Positions 8,250 through 16,179 of a stretch of 64,000 nucleotides of DNA are shown here, in pieces (positions within the stretch are counted from its first letter, which is position 1; each line of letters opens with the position of its first letter). The notes under the pieces were generated by a model, which worked only from the letters and a program-made list of their open reading frames with translations, did no database searches and had not been told where the DNA came from. This stretch comes from an uncultured Sphingomonadales bacterium. GTDB taxonomy: Bacteria; Pseudomonadota; Alphaproteobacteria; Sphingomonadales; Sphingomonadaceae. The DNA is taken from positions 1 through 64,000 of the forward strand of contig CAILBC010000022.1 of assembly GCA_903832325.1 (NCBI GenBank), given 5' to 3'. A program made the translations under genes and the position numbers.

Positions 8250-9137
8250 TTAATCTGCCGCCCAGCGGGCAAAGATGGCGGTGGGCAGAATGCGGCCGCC
8301 CTCTCCGGTTTCGGCAATTGCCAGATCGCCGTGTTCGATCGTGCCGCCCAGATGGCGCAAGGCTTCGTCCAGCAGCCCCGCCAGCGCCAGCGACGACATG
8401 CGCACGGCATAGACCGTCAGAAACAGGAAACGGCTGCCTGTGTCCAGCAGGCTGGCACAATCGGCAATCAGGCCGGGCAGACCGTCCTCCAGCCGCCAGA
8501 CTTCGCCTTCGGGTCCGCGCCCGAATTTGGGCGGATCGAGAATGATCCCGTCATAACGCCGGGCGCGCCGCACTTCGCGCGCGGTGAATTTCATCGCATC
8601 GTCGACAATCCAGCGCACCGGGCGCTGTTCCATGCCCGACAGCGCGGCATTGGCCCGCGCCTGCGCCACCGATTTCTTTGACGCATCGACATGGGTAACC
8701 GGGCCGAACCGCGACAGCGACAGCGTGCCCACCCCGGTATAGCCAAACAGGTTGAGCGTGGCGGCATCGGTGCACCCATCCAGCCGCTGCCCCATCCAGT
8801 CCCACACCGGGGCCATGTCGGGGAAAAAGCCGAGATGGCGAAACGGCGTGCAACTGGCCATGAAGCGCACATCGCCGCGCGCCATCGGCCAGCCATCGCG
8901 CGGCACCGGCGCCATCGCGTGCCAGCGCCCGCCGCCGTCTTCATCCGACCCGGGAATGAATTCGGCGTCCGCGCTCCAGTCGGTCAGCCGCGGCGACCAC
9001 AGCGCCTGCGGTTCGGGCCGGATGAAGCGATAGGGGCCGTATGATTCGAGTTTGCGCCCGTGCCCCGAATCGCGCAGCGCAAACTGGTCCCAGCCGGCGC
9101 CGACCATCAGTTGCGGCTGCAGGACAAGCCGCGCCAT
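8250..9137 (-). CDS. class I SAM-dependent methyltransferase, RlmI/RlmK-like
   Basis: 295 residues. The Rossmann methyltransferase core has motif I NLFGYTGVG at 129-137, an acidic motif II (THVDASKKSV, Asp151), and the catalytic DPPKFGRG at 201-208 typical of 23S rRNA cytosine-5 or related rRNA methyltransferases (RlmI, RlmK/L C-terminal domain). The N-terminal 120 residues lack a clear PUA domain. Target base unknown. It is first in the operon leading to folB-folM-moaADE. There is no obvious role in pterin metabolism; the link may simply be shared transcription. Confidence 0.85.
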   Translation of the reverse strand: MARLVLQPQLMVGAGWDQFALRDSGHGRKLESYGPYRFIRPEPQALWSPRLTDWSADAEFIPGSDEDGGGRWHAMAPVPRDGWPMARGDVRFMASCTPFRHLGFFPDMAPVWDWMGQRLDGCTDAATLNLFGYTGVGTLSLSRFGPVTHVDASKKSVAQARANAALSGMEQRPVRWIVDDAMKFTAREVRRARRYDGIILDPPKFGRGPEGEVWRLEDGLPGLIADCASLLDTGSRFLFLTVYAVRMSSLALAGLLDEALRHLGGTIEHGDLAIAETGEGGRILPTAIFARWAAD

Positions 9138-9185
9138 CAGAGCAGGCCCGACCAGGGCGAACCTGGCGCGATCACGGGCCGCCGG

Positions 9186-10592
9186 TCAGCCATTGCGCGG
9201 CGTCGCGCGCGCGGTGACATAATCGCGCACCGCAGCATAATCGCCCGGCAGCCGGTCATAGCGTTCTTCGCGATCAAACAGATCGCCCACCCGCGCCGGC
9301 AGCACCGGCTGCTGCCCGATTGCGGCCATCACCGCATCGCCGAATTTTGCGGGATGCGCGGTCGCCAGCGTCACCACCGGCACGTCGGCCGGCAGCCCCT
9401 CGGCGATGCGCGCCGCGTGCAGCGCGATTGCGGTGTGCGGATCGATCACCTGGCCGCAATGGTCAAACGCCCAGCGCTGCGCCGCGATCATCGCATCGGC
9501 ATCGGCGCGCGCGCTGGTCAGCAGGTGCGCGGCATGGTCGCGCTGCGCATTGGTCAGTTGCAGCGCCTTGGTCGCTTCGAACCGGGCCATCTGATCGGCC
9601 AGCAGCGCGCCGTCGCGCCCGCCGGCATCATACAGCAGGCGTTCGAAATTCGACGAAACCTGGATATCCATCGAAGGCGCCGCAGTGGGCGTGACCGTGC
9701 CCGCCGAATAGTCGCCCTGCGCCAGCGCGCGGTGCAGGATATCGTTGACATTGGTCGCCACGATCAGCCGTTCGACCGGCAGCCCCATCTGCGCCGCGAC
9801 ATAGCCGGCAAAGACATCGCCGAAATTGCCGGTGGGCACCGAAAACGCGATCTTGCGCTGCGGCGCGCCCAATTGCAGCGCGGCGGCGAAATAATAGACC
9901 ACTTGCGCCATCAGCCGCGCCCAGTTGATCGAATTGACCGCGGCAATGCCGAACCGGCCGGTGACAGCGCCATCGTTGAACATGCGCTTCACCATCGCCT
10001 GGGCATCGTCAAAGCTGCCGTCGATCGCGATGTTGTGCACATTGGGCGCCAGCACCGTGGTCATCTGCCGGCGCTGCACCGCGCTGACCCGGCCATGCGG
10101 GTGCAGCATGAAAATATCGACTTTGGCCCGGCCCGCCACGGCATCGATCGCCGCCGACCCGGTATCGCCCGAAGTCGCCCCGACAATCGTCAGGTGATCA
10201 TCGCGCCGCGCCAGGAATTCCTCGAACAGCAGCCCGAGCAATTGCAGCGCGACATCCTTGAACGCCAGCGTGGGCCCGTGGAACAGTTCGAGCAGCCACT
10301 GCTTTTCGTCCAGTTGCACCAGCGGTGTCACCGCCGCGTGCGAAAACCGGCCATAGGCCGCCGTGGTCAGCGCCAGCAGCCGATCCGGGGCCAGGCTGTC
10401 ACCGACAAACGGCTGCATCACCCGCTGCGCCAGTTCGGCATAAGGCAGACCCGCCATCGCGGCGATATCATCGTGCGAAAAGCGGGGCCATGTTTCGGGC
10501 ACATAGAGCCCGCCATCGCTGGCCAGGCCGGCGAGTGTCACCCCTTCGAAATCGAGCGCCGGCGCGCGCCCGCGCGTACTGACATAGATCAT
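9186..10592 (-). CDS. thrC: threonine synthase
   Basis: 468 residues, the long two-domain form. Converts O-phosphohomoserine to threonine with pyridoxal phosphate. The cofactor lysine is K112 in GPTLAFKDVALQ; the N-terminus MIYVSTRGRAP is typical, as is SGDTGSAAIDA and the phosphate-binding loop VPTGNFGDVFAGY. It follows surf1 on the same strand with 67 bases between, so it is probably the distal end of the oxidase cluster, a neighbourhood seen in many sphingomonads. Confidence 0.97.
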   Translation of the reverse strand: MIYVSTRGRAPALDFEGVTLAGLASDGGLYVPETWPRFSHDDIAAMAGLPYAELAQRVMQPFVGDSLAPDRLLALTTAAYGRFSHAAVTPLVQLDEKQWLLELFHGPTLAFKDVALQLLGLLFEEFLARRDDHLTIVGATSGDTGSAAIDAVAGRAKVDIFMLHPHGRVSAVQRRQMTTVLAPNVHNIAIDGSFDDAQAMVKRMFNDGAVTGRFGIAAVNSINWARLMAQVVYYFAAALQLGAPQRKIAFSVPTGNFGDVFAGYVAAQMGLPVERLIVATNVNDILHRALAQGDYSAGTVTPTAAPSMDIQVSSNFERLLYDAGGRDGALLADQMARFEATKALQLTNAQRDHAAHLLTSARADADAMIAAQRWAFDHCGQVIDPHTAIALHAARIAEGLPADVPVVTLATAHPAKFGDAVMAAIGQQPVLPARVGDLFDREERYDRLPGDYAAVRDYVTARATPRNG

Positions 10593-10659
10593 CGCGAAAC
10601 CCCGTGTGGTCGCCGCCGCGCCTAGCCGCCAAGCCCCCGCATGGCAACCACGCGAAAAC

Positions 10660-11286
10660 TCATCGCCGGCGCAGCGCCAGCAGATAGATCACCAGCGCCG
10701 TGGCCGCGAACAGGAACCACTGGATGGCATAGGACAAATGGTTGTTGGGTATCGTGCGCGGATCGGGCCGGGCATTCGCGACCAACCCCGCCAGCGGCGG
10801 ATCGGCGACGATGTGCCAATCCAGATTGCGCGACACCGCGCCCGGTGCCGGCAGGCGCACCCCGCTTTTGGGCCCGGGCACAGCCACCCCGGCAATCGCG
10901 CCGCCGGCCCAGGTGACCGGGGCCACGGCCGAGGACCAGCCGATCACCACCGGCACGATCGTCGTCACCGCGCCGGCCGCTTGCCCGGTCTTGTGCCGGC
11001 ACAGCACGACATGGGCCCAGCCCGACCGGCCATCGGCATTGCCACCGCCCACCACCTGGTCGGCGCCGGGCGCCGGGCAATCCCAAAGCACGCGGCGATA
11101 GGCCGCATCAGCGGGCAGATCGGCCCCGCCAATCGCGATCGGCACGGCGTTGTTCTGCGATGCGGTATATTGCGCCAGCAGGCCCTCTTTCCAGGCCAGC
11201 CGGTGCAATTGCCACAGGCCTATGCCGATCATCGTGGCCACGGCCAGCAGCACCACCAGCGTGGCAATCAGGGGTGGGCGACGCAT
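10660..11286 (-). CDS. SURF1 family cytochrome c oxidase assembly protein
   Basis: 208 residues with the SURF1 layout: one membrane helix near the N-terminus (about 6-27, LIATLVVLLAVATMIGIGLWQ) and one at the C-terminus (about 187-204), with a periplasmic domain between. The GLWQLHRLAWKEGLL segment and HLSYAIQWFLFA are family signatures. SURF1 proteins help deliver heme a to subunit I. It is six bases downstream of the DUF983 gene and upstream of thrC. Confidence 0.9.
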   Translation of the reverse strand: MRRPPLIATLVVLLAVATMIGIGLWQLHRLAWKEGLLAQYTASQNNAVPIAIGGADLPADAAYRRVLWDCPAPGADQVVGGGNADGRSGWAHVVLCRHKTGQAAGAVTTIVPVVIGWSSAVAPVTWAGGAIAGVAVPGPKSGVRLPAPGAVSRNLDWHIVADPPLAGLVANARPDPRTIPNNHLSYAIQWFLFAATALVIYLLALRRR

Positions 11287-11292
11287 GGGAAT

Positions 11293-11679
11293 TCAGCCTT
11301 CCTTGTCCAGCTGCAATTTGTCGGTCCGCGCTTTCAGCCAGGCGACTTTCGCCAGCCGCAGCGCCCCCAGAATAACCAGTGCCACAAACGGAGGCCAGAT
11401 CAGCGCATGCACCCACAAGGGCGGTCGCACCGCATCATCAAACGCCACCGCCAGTGCGATCAGCCCGAAAATCAGCGGCACGATCAAGGGATAGAGCAGC
11501 CGCGCGCCCAGTTCATGCGCCACGAAATCGCACCCGCACAGCCGGCAGCGCGGGGCGAACGCGGCGGGCGCCGCAAACAGCCCGGGCGCGCCGCAGCGCG
11601 GGCACAATGCGAAAAGGGCAGCCCGGACGATCCCGGGCTGCCCTTTTTCGACCGGCGGTGTGCCGGCTGGCTTATTCAA
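11293..11679 (-). CDS. DUF983 membrane protein of the oxidase cluster
   Basis: About 128 residues if started at TTG 11679, which overlaps the ctaE stop by eight bases. A zinc-ribbon-like pair CPRCGAPGLF ... CRLCGCDF precedes two membrane helices (LLYPLIVPLIFGLIALAVAF and ALIWPPFVALVILGALRLA), the standard DUF983 architecture; function unknown, but the gene is regularly found in cox clusters. No ATG or GTG fits: family resemblance begins at VEKGQPGIVRAALFALCPRCG, so the start must precede it. Those codons coincide with a 15-bp perfect hairpin (11612-11647). An alternative TTG at 11607 would place the hairpin outside the gene. A second DUF983 gene lies at 37266. Confidence 0.75.
   Translation of the reverse strand: MNKPAGTPPVEKGQPGIVRAALFALCPRCGAPGLFAAPAAFAPRCRLCGCDFVAHELGARLLYPLIVPLIFGLIALAVAFDDAVRPPLWVHALIWPPFVALVILGALRLAKVAWLKARTDKLQLDKEG
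11612..11648. terminator. terminator-like hairpin at the ctaE/DUF983 junction
   Basis: A perfect 15-bp inverted repeat (AAAAGGGCAGCCCGG / CCGGGCTGCCCTTTT, six-base loop) with T-runs on both strands. On the minus strand it follows the ctaE stop by 24 bases and could terminate or attenuate transcription into DUF983-surf1. It lies inside the DUF983 reading frame if translation starts at 11679. Confidence 0.65.
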
Positions 11680-12514
11680 CCACGGCGCCCCAGTTGCCCC
11701 AGACGTAGATGGCAATGAACAGGAACAGCCACACCACGTCAACGAAGTGCCAGTACCACGCCGCCGCTTCGAACCCGAAGTGCTGGCGCGGGGTGAATTC
11801 GTTGCCATAGGCGCGGATCAGGCAGACAATCAGGAAGATCGTGCCGACGATGACGTGAAAGCCGTGAAAGCCCGTCGCCATGTAAAACGCCGAACCATAC
11901 GTGTTCACGCCAAAGGGAAACGGCGCATGGCTGTATTCATAGGCCTGGATCGACGTGAACAGCATGCCCAGCAGGATCGTCGCCCACAGCCCGCGCTTCA
12001 GATCGGTGCGGTTGTCGTGGATCAGCGCGTGGTGCGCCCAGGTCAGCGTGGTGCCCGAACACAGCAGGATCAGCGTGTTGAGCAGCGGCAGGTCAAACGC
12101 GTTCATGACCTCCTTGATCGCCTTTGGCGGCCACTGGCCACCGATCATTTCGACCGCAATCTTGGACGGGAACAGCGAAAAGTCGAAAAACGCCCAGAAC
12201 CAGCCGACGAAGAACATCACTTCCGAAGCGATGAACAGGATCATGCCATAACGCTGGTGAAGCTGCACCACCGGGGTGTGATGCCCTTCGTGCGCTTCCT
12301 TGATCACTTTGCCCCACCATGAAAACATGGTCAGCGCCACGCCGGCAAGCCCTGCCAGCATGATGCCCACGCCGCCGGGCAGCTGGTGCATGAACAGCAC
12401 CCCGCCGCTGGTCATGGTCAGTGCCGACATCGCGCCGACGAACGGCCAGACATCGGGCGGCAAAATGTGATAATCGTGGTTCTTGGCGCCGGCCATGATC
12501 GTCAAAATCCCCAA
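11672..12514 (-). CDS. ctaE: cytochrome c oxidase subunit III
   Basis: 280 residues, the seven-helix subunit III of aa3-type oxidase in the inner membrane. Recognisable: KNHDYHILPPDVWP at the N-terminus, the conserved glutamate region MFFVGWFWAFF, TWAHHALI, and the GFHGFHVIVGTIFL and WHFVDVVWLFLF helices near the C-terminus. It starts a transcript of ctaE-DUF983-surf1 and perhaps thrC, 112 bases after ctaG. Confidence 0.97.
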   Translation of the reverse strand: MGILTIMAGAKNHDYHILPPDVWPFVGAMSALTMTSGGVLFMHQLPGGVGIMLAGLAGVALTMFSWWGKVIKEAHEGHHTPVVQLHQRYGMILFIASEVMFFVGWFWAFFDFSLFPSKIAVEMIGGQWPPKAIKEVMNAFDLPLLNTLILLCSGTTLTWAHHALIHDNRTDLKRGLWATILLGMLFTSIQAYEYSHAPFPFGVNTYGSAFYMATGFHGFHVIVGTIFLIVCLIRAYGNEFTPRQHFGFEAAAWYWHFVDVVWLFLFIAIYVWGNWGAVVE

Positions 12515-12626
12515 ATAGATCCGTCAGTGAGGGCCCGCAAAGGCGGCAGCCCCGGCAGGTTTGGCCCGACGCTTAGCGACTCCGCGCGGTCGGGTCTAGG
12601 CTGGAATCACGCTTCGAAAGCGCTTT

Positions 12627-13190
12627 TCACCCCTTTGCATCCGCAGCGGGAAGGAAGGTGTAGGACAGCGTGATTTCCTCGATGTCGCTGGCGTTCTTGT
12701 CCTTCAGCATGTCGGGATCGACGTAATAGATCACCGGCATGCGCACTTCCTGCCCGGCTTCGAGCCGCTGGTTGTTGAAGCAGAAGCACTGGATCTTGTG
12801 AAAATAGGCACCGGTCTGTTCCGGCGTGACATTGAACACCGCATGGCCGACAATCGCATGATCGCTGGTGTTGCGCGCATAGAACACTGCCATCTTGCGT
12901 TCGCCGATGCGGCCATCCTGCGTCACCTGTTCCGGGCGAAAGATCCATTTCATCCCCGGGGAAACATTGGCATCAAACCGGATGGTGATCATGCGGGCCG
13001 CGGCGCGCACCCCGGCAGCCTGCGCCGCGGTGGCGCGCTGGGTGGTGCCGTTGAACCCGGTGGCCTGGCAGAACAGGCGATAGAGCGGTACCGAGGCATA
13101 GCCCAGCCCCAGCATCGCCAGCGCCATCGCACTGGCAATCATCGCCACTTTGCGGTTGGCCTGCGCCTTGCGGTCTGGCTGCGTGGCCAT
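12627..13190 (-). CDS. ctaG: cytochrome c oxidase assembly protein CtaG/Cox11
   Basis: 187 residues. Inserts copper B into subunit I. One N-terminal membrane helix (about 14-32), the signature YASVPLYRLFCQATGFNGTTQ (residues 31-51) and the copper-binding pair C135/C137 in KIQCFCFNNQ, with the beta-domain facing the periplasm. Two bases separate it from the small upstream membrane-protein gene. Standard place in the alphaproteobacterial cox cluster. Confidence 0.96.
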   Translation of the reverse strand: MATQPDRKAQANRKVAMIASAMALAMLGLGYASVPLYRLFCQATGFNGTTQRATAAQAAGVRAAARMITIRFDANVSPGMKWIFRPEQVTQDGRIGERKMAVFYARNTSDHAIVGHAVFNVTPEQTGAYFHKIQCFCFNNQRLEAGQEVRMPVIYYVDPDMLKDKNASDIEEITLSYTFLPAADAKG

Positions 13191-13192
13191 GA

Positions 13193-13456
13193 TCAGTTCT
13201 TGGTTTCGGCAGGTTGAGATGCGGGCTGGGCTGCAGGCTGAACCGAAGGCTGGGCCGGCGCGGCCGCGTGCGTGGCAAACCGCGGACGATGCCCCAACGC
13301 CGCCTCCTGCCGCAGTTTGACCAGCGTGATCGCGAAAAACAGCACCACCACCGCAAGCAGCACCACCGCCAGCGCGCGGCTGCGCGATTTCTGCCGGGCC
13401 CGAAACGCCGCAAGCTCAGCCGCGGTCAGCGGCACGGGGTTGAAGGGTTGCGTCAT
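13193..13456 (-). CDS. small single-helix membrane protein of the cox cluster (CoxF-like)
   Basis: 87 residues: a charged N-terminus (ELAAFRARQKSRSRA), one membrane helix (LAVVLLAVVVLFFAITLVKL, about 29-48), then a Pro/Ala/Gln-rich tail with PAQPSVQPAAQPASQPAE. Small proteins of this kind sit between ctaB and ctaG in many alphaproteobacteria; a defined role is not established. Three bases after ctaB and two before ctaG. Confidence 0.75.
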   Translation of the reverse strand: MTQPFNPVPLTAAELAAFRARQKSRSRALAVVLLAVVVLFFAITLVKLRQEAALGHRPRFATHAAAPAQPSVQPAAQPASQPAETKN

Positions 13457-13459
13457 CGG

Positions 13460-14389
13460 TCAGGCTCCGTAGGCGGTGGCCACGCGATCAACGACCAGCA
13501 TGGCGAACAGGATGAACAGATAGAGGATCGAATAGGCGAACAACTGCTTTTCCGGCTTCATCGTGTCGCCTTCGGCCAAGGGCCGGCGCAAGCCGACTTT
13601 GGCCGACAACACCAGGAACGCCACGCCGAGCATCAGCGCCGCCACGCCATAGGCCCTGCCGGCAAGGCCCAGCCACCACGGCACCAGGGTCAGCACCAGC
13701 AGCAGCACGGCATAAGCCAGGATCTGGTGGCGGGTCGATCGTTCGCCGGCGACCACGGGCATCATCGGAATACCGACTTTGGCATAATCGGTCTGCACGA
13801 ACAGCGCGAGTGCCCAGAAGTGCGGCGGGGTCCAGGCAAAGATGATCAGGAACAGCAGCACCGGCATCAGCGTGATGTGCCCGGTAACCGCGATCCAGCC
13901 GATCATCGGCGGAAACGCCCCGGCCCCGCCGCCGATCACGATGTTCTGCGGCGTGCGCGGTTTCAGCCAGACGGTATAGATCCATGCGTAATAGAAAATC
14001 GAAAAGGCCAGGATACCCGCCGCCAGCCAGCCGATCGCCAACGCCATGGTGATCACCGAACCGCCGGACAGCGCAAAGCCGAAATCGCGCGCGGCGACCG
14101 GCGCCATGCGGCCCGACGGCACCGGGCGATGGCGCGTGCGCTTCATCGCGCCGTCCAGATCCGCCTCCCACCACTGGTTCAGCGCGGCGGCCCCGCCTGC
14201 CCCCACCGCGATGCACAGGATCGCGGTGAACGCCAGCACCGGATCAAGCGATCCCGGCGCAGCGAGCAGCCCGCACAGGCCGGTGAAAATCACCAGCGTC
14301 ATCACGCGCGGTTTGGTCAGGGCAAAGAAATCGCGCCAATCGGCATCGAGCGCGGTCAGAGTCGGCGAAGGTTGGGCGGTGGACATCAC
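13460..14389 (-). CDS. ctaB: protoheme IX farnesyltransferase (heme O synthase)
   Basis: 309 residues, UbiA-superfamily integral membrane prenyltransferase. Adds a farnesyl group to heme b to give heme o, the precursor of heme a. The Asp-rich prenyl-diphosphate site is NQWWEADLDGAMKRTRHRP; FFALTKPRVMTLVIFTGLCG is the typical N-terminal helix. First gene of ctaB-(CoxF-like)-ctaG. In related genomes it usually follows ctaD directly, whereas here two unrelated genes lie between. Confidence 0.96.
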   Translation of the reverse strand: MMSTAQPSPTLTALDADWRDFFALTKPRVMTLVIFTGLCGLLAAPGSLDPVLAFTAILCIAVGAGGAAALNQWWEADLDGAMKRTRHRPVPSGRMAPVAARDFGFALSGGSVITMALAIGWLAAGILAFSIFYYAWIYTVWLKPRTPQNIVIGGGAGAFPPMIGWIAVTGHITLMPVLLFLIIFAWTPPHFWALALFVQTDYAKVGIPMMPVVAGERSTRHQILAYAVLLLVLTLVPWWLGLAGRAYGVAALMLGVAFLVLSAKVGLRRPLAEGDTMKPEKQLFAYSILYLFILFAMLVVDRVATAYGA

Positions 14390-14516
14390 GCCGCGGCCTA
14401 TAAAGCCGCATTACGGGCAGGGAAAGCAAAAGCATGGCACCCGGGTGGCTGGCAATCGCGGCATTTCGGGCTATGTTGGGAACAACACCCCAACCGAATT
14501 GATGGAGTTTGCTCCG

Positions 14517-15035
14517 ATGCGTCGTATTGCACGCCCGCTTGCCCTTCTTGCCGCGCTGGCCTCTGGCGTCGCCGCGCAGGCGGCCGTGCCGGCGCCGCAA
14601 CTGGGCCTGAAAAGCTTTGAGCAACTCGCCCAGCCCTTGCCGCTGCCCTATGACACGGCGGCCGATGCCAACCGTGCCGTGACCGAGGCGCGCCAGCGCG
14701 CGATTGCCGGGCACAAGCTGCTGCTGATCGATCTGGGCGGCAACTGGTGCCTCGATTGCCGGCTGCTCGCAGGGACGATCGAAAACCCGAAGCTGAAGGC
14801 GTTTGTGGCCGCGCATTACGAAGTGGTCACGGTGGATATCGGTCGGTTTGACAAGAACGGCCAGATCGCCGCGCGCTATGGCATCACCGGCCGGCTTGAA
14901 GGCGTGCCTGCGCTGCTGGTGGTCGAACCCAGGGCCAACAAGCTGATCAACCAGGGCCATACGTCCGCGCTGGCCGATGCGCGATCGATGTCGCCCCAGG
15001 CGCTGGCCGACTGGCTGGCAAGCTGGGTGAGCTGA
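14517..15035 (+). CDS. secreted thioredoxin-fold protein
   Basis: 172 residues with a cleavable signal peptide (MRRIARPLALLAALASGVAA) and a thioredoxin fold whose active site is WCLDC in DLGGNWCLDCRLL, like DsbD-gamma/thioredoxin-like family members; a cis-Pro is likely in GVPALLVV. The start at 14517 has GGAG about nine bases ahead; an in-frame ATG at 14502 would spoil the signal peptide. Probably a periplasmic thiol reductase or oxidase. It lies within the cox gene region, and copper-centre assembly needs thiol chemistry, so a role there is possible but only inferred. Confidence 0.8.
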   Translation: MRRIARPLALLAALASGVAAQAAVPAPQLGLKSFEQLAQPLPLPYDTAADANRAVTEARQRAIAGHKLLLIDLGGNWCLDCRLLAGTIENPKLKAFVAAHYEVVTVDIGRFDKNGQIAARYGITGRLEGVPALLVVEPRANKLINQGHTSALADARSMSPQALADWLASWVS

Positions 15036-15059
15036 AGCGCCGGGTATGCTTAAAGCGCG

Positions 15060-15091
15060 GGCTGGCGCGGGTCAGGCGACCCGGGCCAGCC
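15060..15091. terminator. hairpin between convergent genes
   Basis: 14-bp arms with a single mismatch (GGCTGGCGCGGGTC and GACCCGGGCCAGCC around AGGC) in the 36-base interval between two convergent genes, overlapping the stop codon of the hydrolase. No T-run; likely a shared transcript-end structure. Confidence 0.4.
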
Positions 15092-16040
15092 AGTCCAGCA
15101 GCAACGCGTTGACTTCGGCCGGGCGCTCCTGCTGGGTCCAGTGGCCACAGCCGGCCAGCATGTGCCCTTCAACATTGGGGGCAAACCGGCGCATCATCGC
15201 CACCGGATCGGCAATCTGGCCAAACAGCGTGCTGGCCGGATCGCGCGTGCCGCCAATATAAAGCGCCGGCTGATCGAGCGTGCGCCCCGCGAACGGCGCC
15301 AGCCAGGCAAAGTCTGCTTCGTGATTGCGATAGCGGTTGAGCGGGCCGCGCAGGCCCGATGCGGCAAATTCGCCGGCATAGAAATCAAGATCAGCCTCGG
15401 TCAGCCAAGCGGGCAGCGCCGCGGGCTCGTGCAGCCCATCCAGCAGCAGGGCCCCGACCGGCTTGGCGGGCCAGGCGCCGTCGGGCGCTTCGCCCCCGAT
15501 CGAGGTCAGAAACAGCGTGAGAAACCGGCGGAGCTGCGGTTCCAGCTCCGCCTCGGCACGGCCGGGCAGCTGGAAATAGTCCTGATAGAAAAACAGCCCC
15601 TGATCGGTGAACTTTTCACGGAACACTTCGGTAAACGGCCGCGAGGGCACCCCGGCAAAGGGCACCGACAGCCCGGCCACGGCGCGAAAGTGTTGGGGAT
15701 GAACAAAGGCCGAATTCCACACGATCGGCGCGCCCCAGTCATGCCCGACGAGGATCGCCGGGGCATCGGGCGACAGCGCCGCCTTCAGCCCGACCAGATC
15801 GCCAACGATATGATCCATCGCATAGGCACCGACATCGTGCGGTTTGTCCGACCCGCCATAGCCGCGCACGTCGATCGCCGCGACCGTGAACCCGGCCGCC
15901 GCCACCGGGCCGATCTGGTGCCGCCACGAATACCAGCTTTCGGGAAAACCGTGGACCATGATCACCAGCGGCCCGGTGCCTGCGACTGCCGCGCGCAAGC
16001 TGACTTTGCCGCAATCGATCTGGCGCAATTCCGGCATCAC
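15072..16040 (-). CDS. alpha/beta hydrolase, epoxide hydrolase-like
   Basis: 322 residues. Alpha/beta-hydrolase fold with the epoxide-hydrolase signature HGFPESWYSWRHQ (HGxP oxyanion motif) and nucleophile elbow GHDWGAP, where Asp is the attacking residue as in epoxide hydrolases and haloalkane dehalogenases; a cap domain follows. The late GCGHWTQQERP supplies the catalytic His. Substrate unknown. It sits alone on the minus strand between the thioredoxin-like gene and ctaD, apparently inserted into the cox cluster. Start MMPELRQI at 16040 (an ATG follows immediately at 16037). Confidence 0.88.
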   Translation of the reverse strand: MMPELRQIDCGKVSLRAAVAGTGPLVIMVHGFPESWYSWRHQIGPVAAAGFTVAAIDVRGYGGSDKPHDVGAYAMDHIVGDLVGLKAALSPDAPAILVGHDWGAPIVWNSAFVHPQHFRAVAGLSVPFAGVPSRPFTEVFREKFTDQGLFFYQDYFQLPGRAEAELEPQLRRFLTLFLTSIGGEAPDGAWPAKPVGALLLDGLHEPAALPAWLTEADLDFYAGEFAASGLRGPLNRYRNHEADFAWLAPFAGRTLDQPALYIGGTRDPASTLFGQIADPVAMMRRFAPNVEGHMLAGCGHWTQQERPAEVNALLLDWLARVA

Positions 16041-16125
16041 ATGTTTTCCCGTCAGTTTTGGCCCGTCGGCTCAGGCCCGCCGGTTTAAGCGATCACTTAA
16101 CACGGGTGCGCAAGGCTGCAAATGC

Positions 16126-16153
16126 AAAACACCCCGGCGTTGCCGCCGGGGTG
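16126..16153 (-). terminator. Rho-independent terminator of ctaC-ctaD
   Basis: On the minus strand CACCCCGGCG / CGCCGGGGTG form a perfect 10-bp stem with a four-base loop, followed by TTTT, 26 bases past the ctaD stop. It separates ctaCD from ctaB and beyond. Confidence 0.75.
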
Positions 16154-16179
16154 CTGTGGTTTGCAGATTGTCGGGTCGA

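Noticed and set aside
9060..10625. 521-codon open frame on the plus strand opposite thrC
   Set aside because: Shadow of thrC: composition is Arg/His/Gln-rich with no motif.
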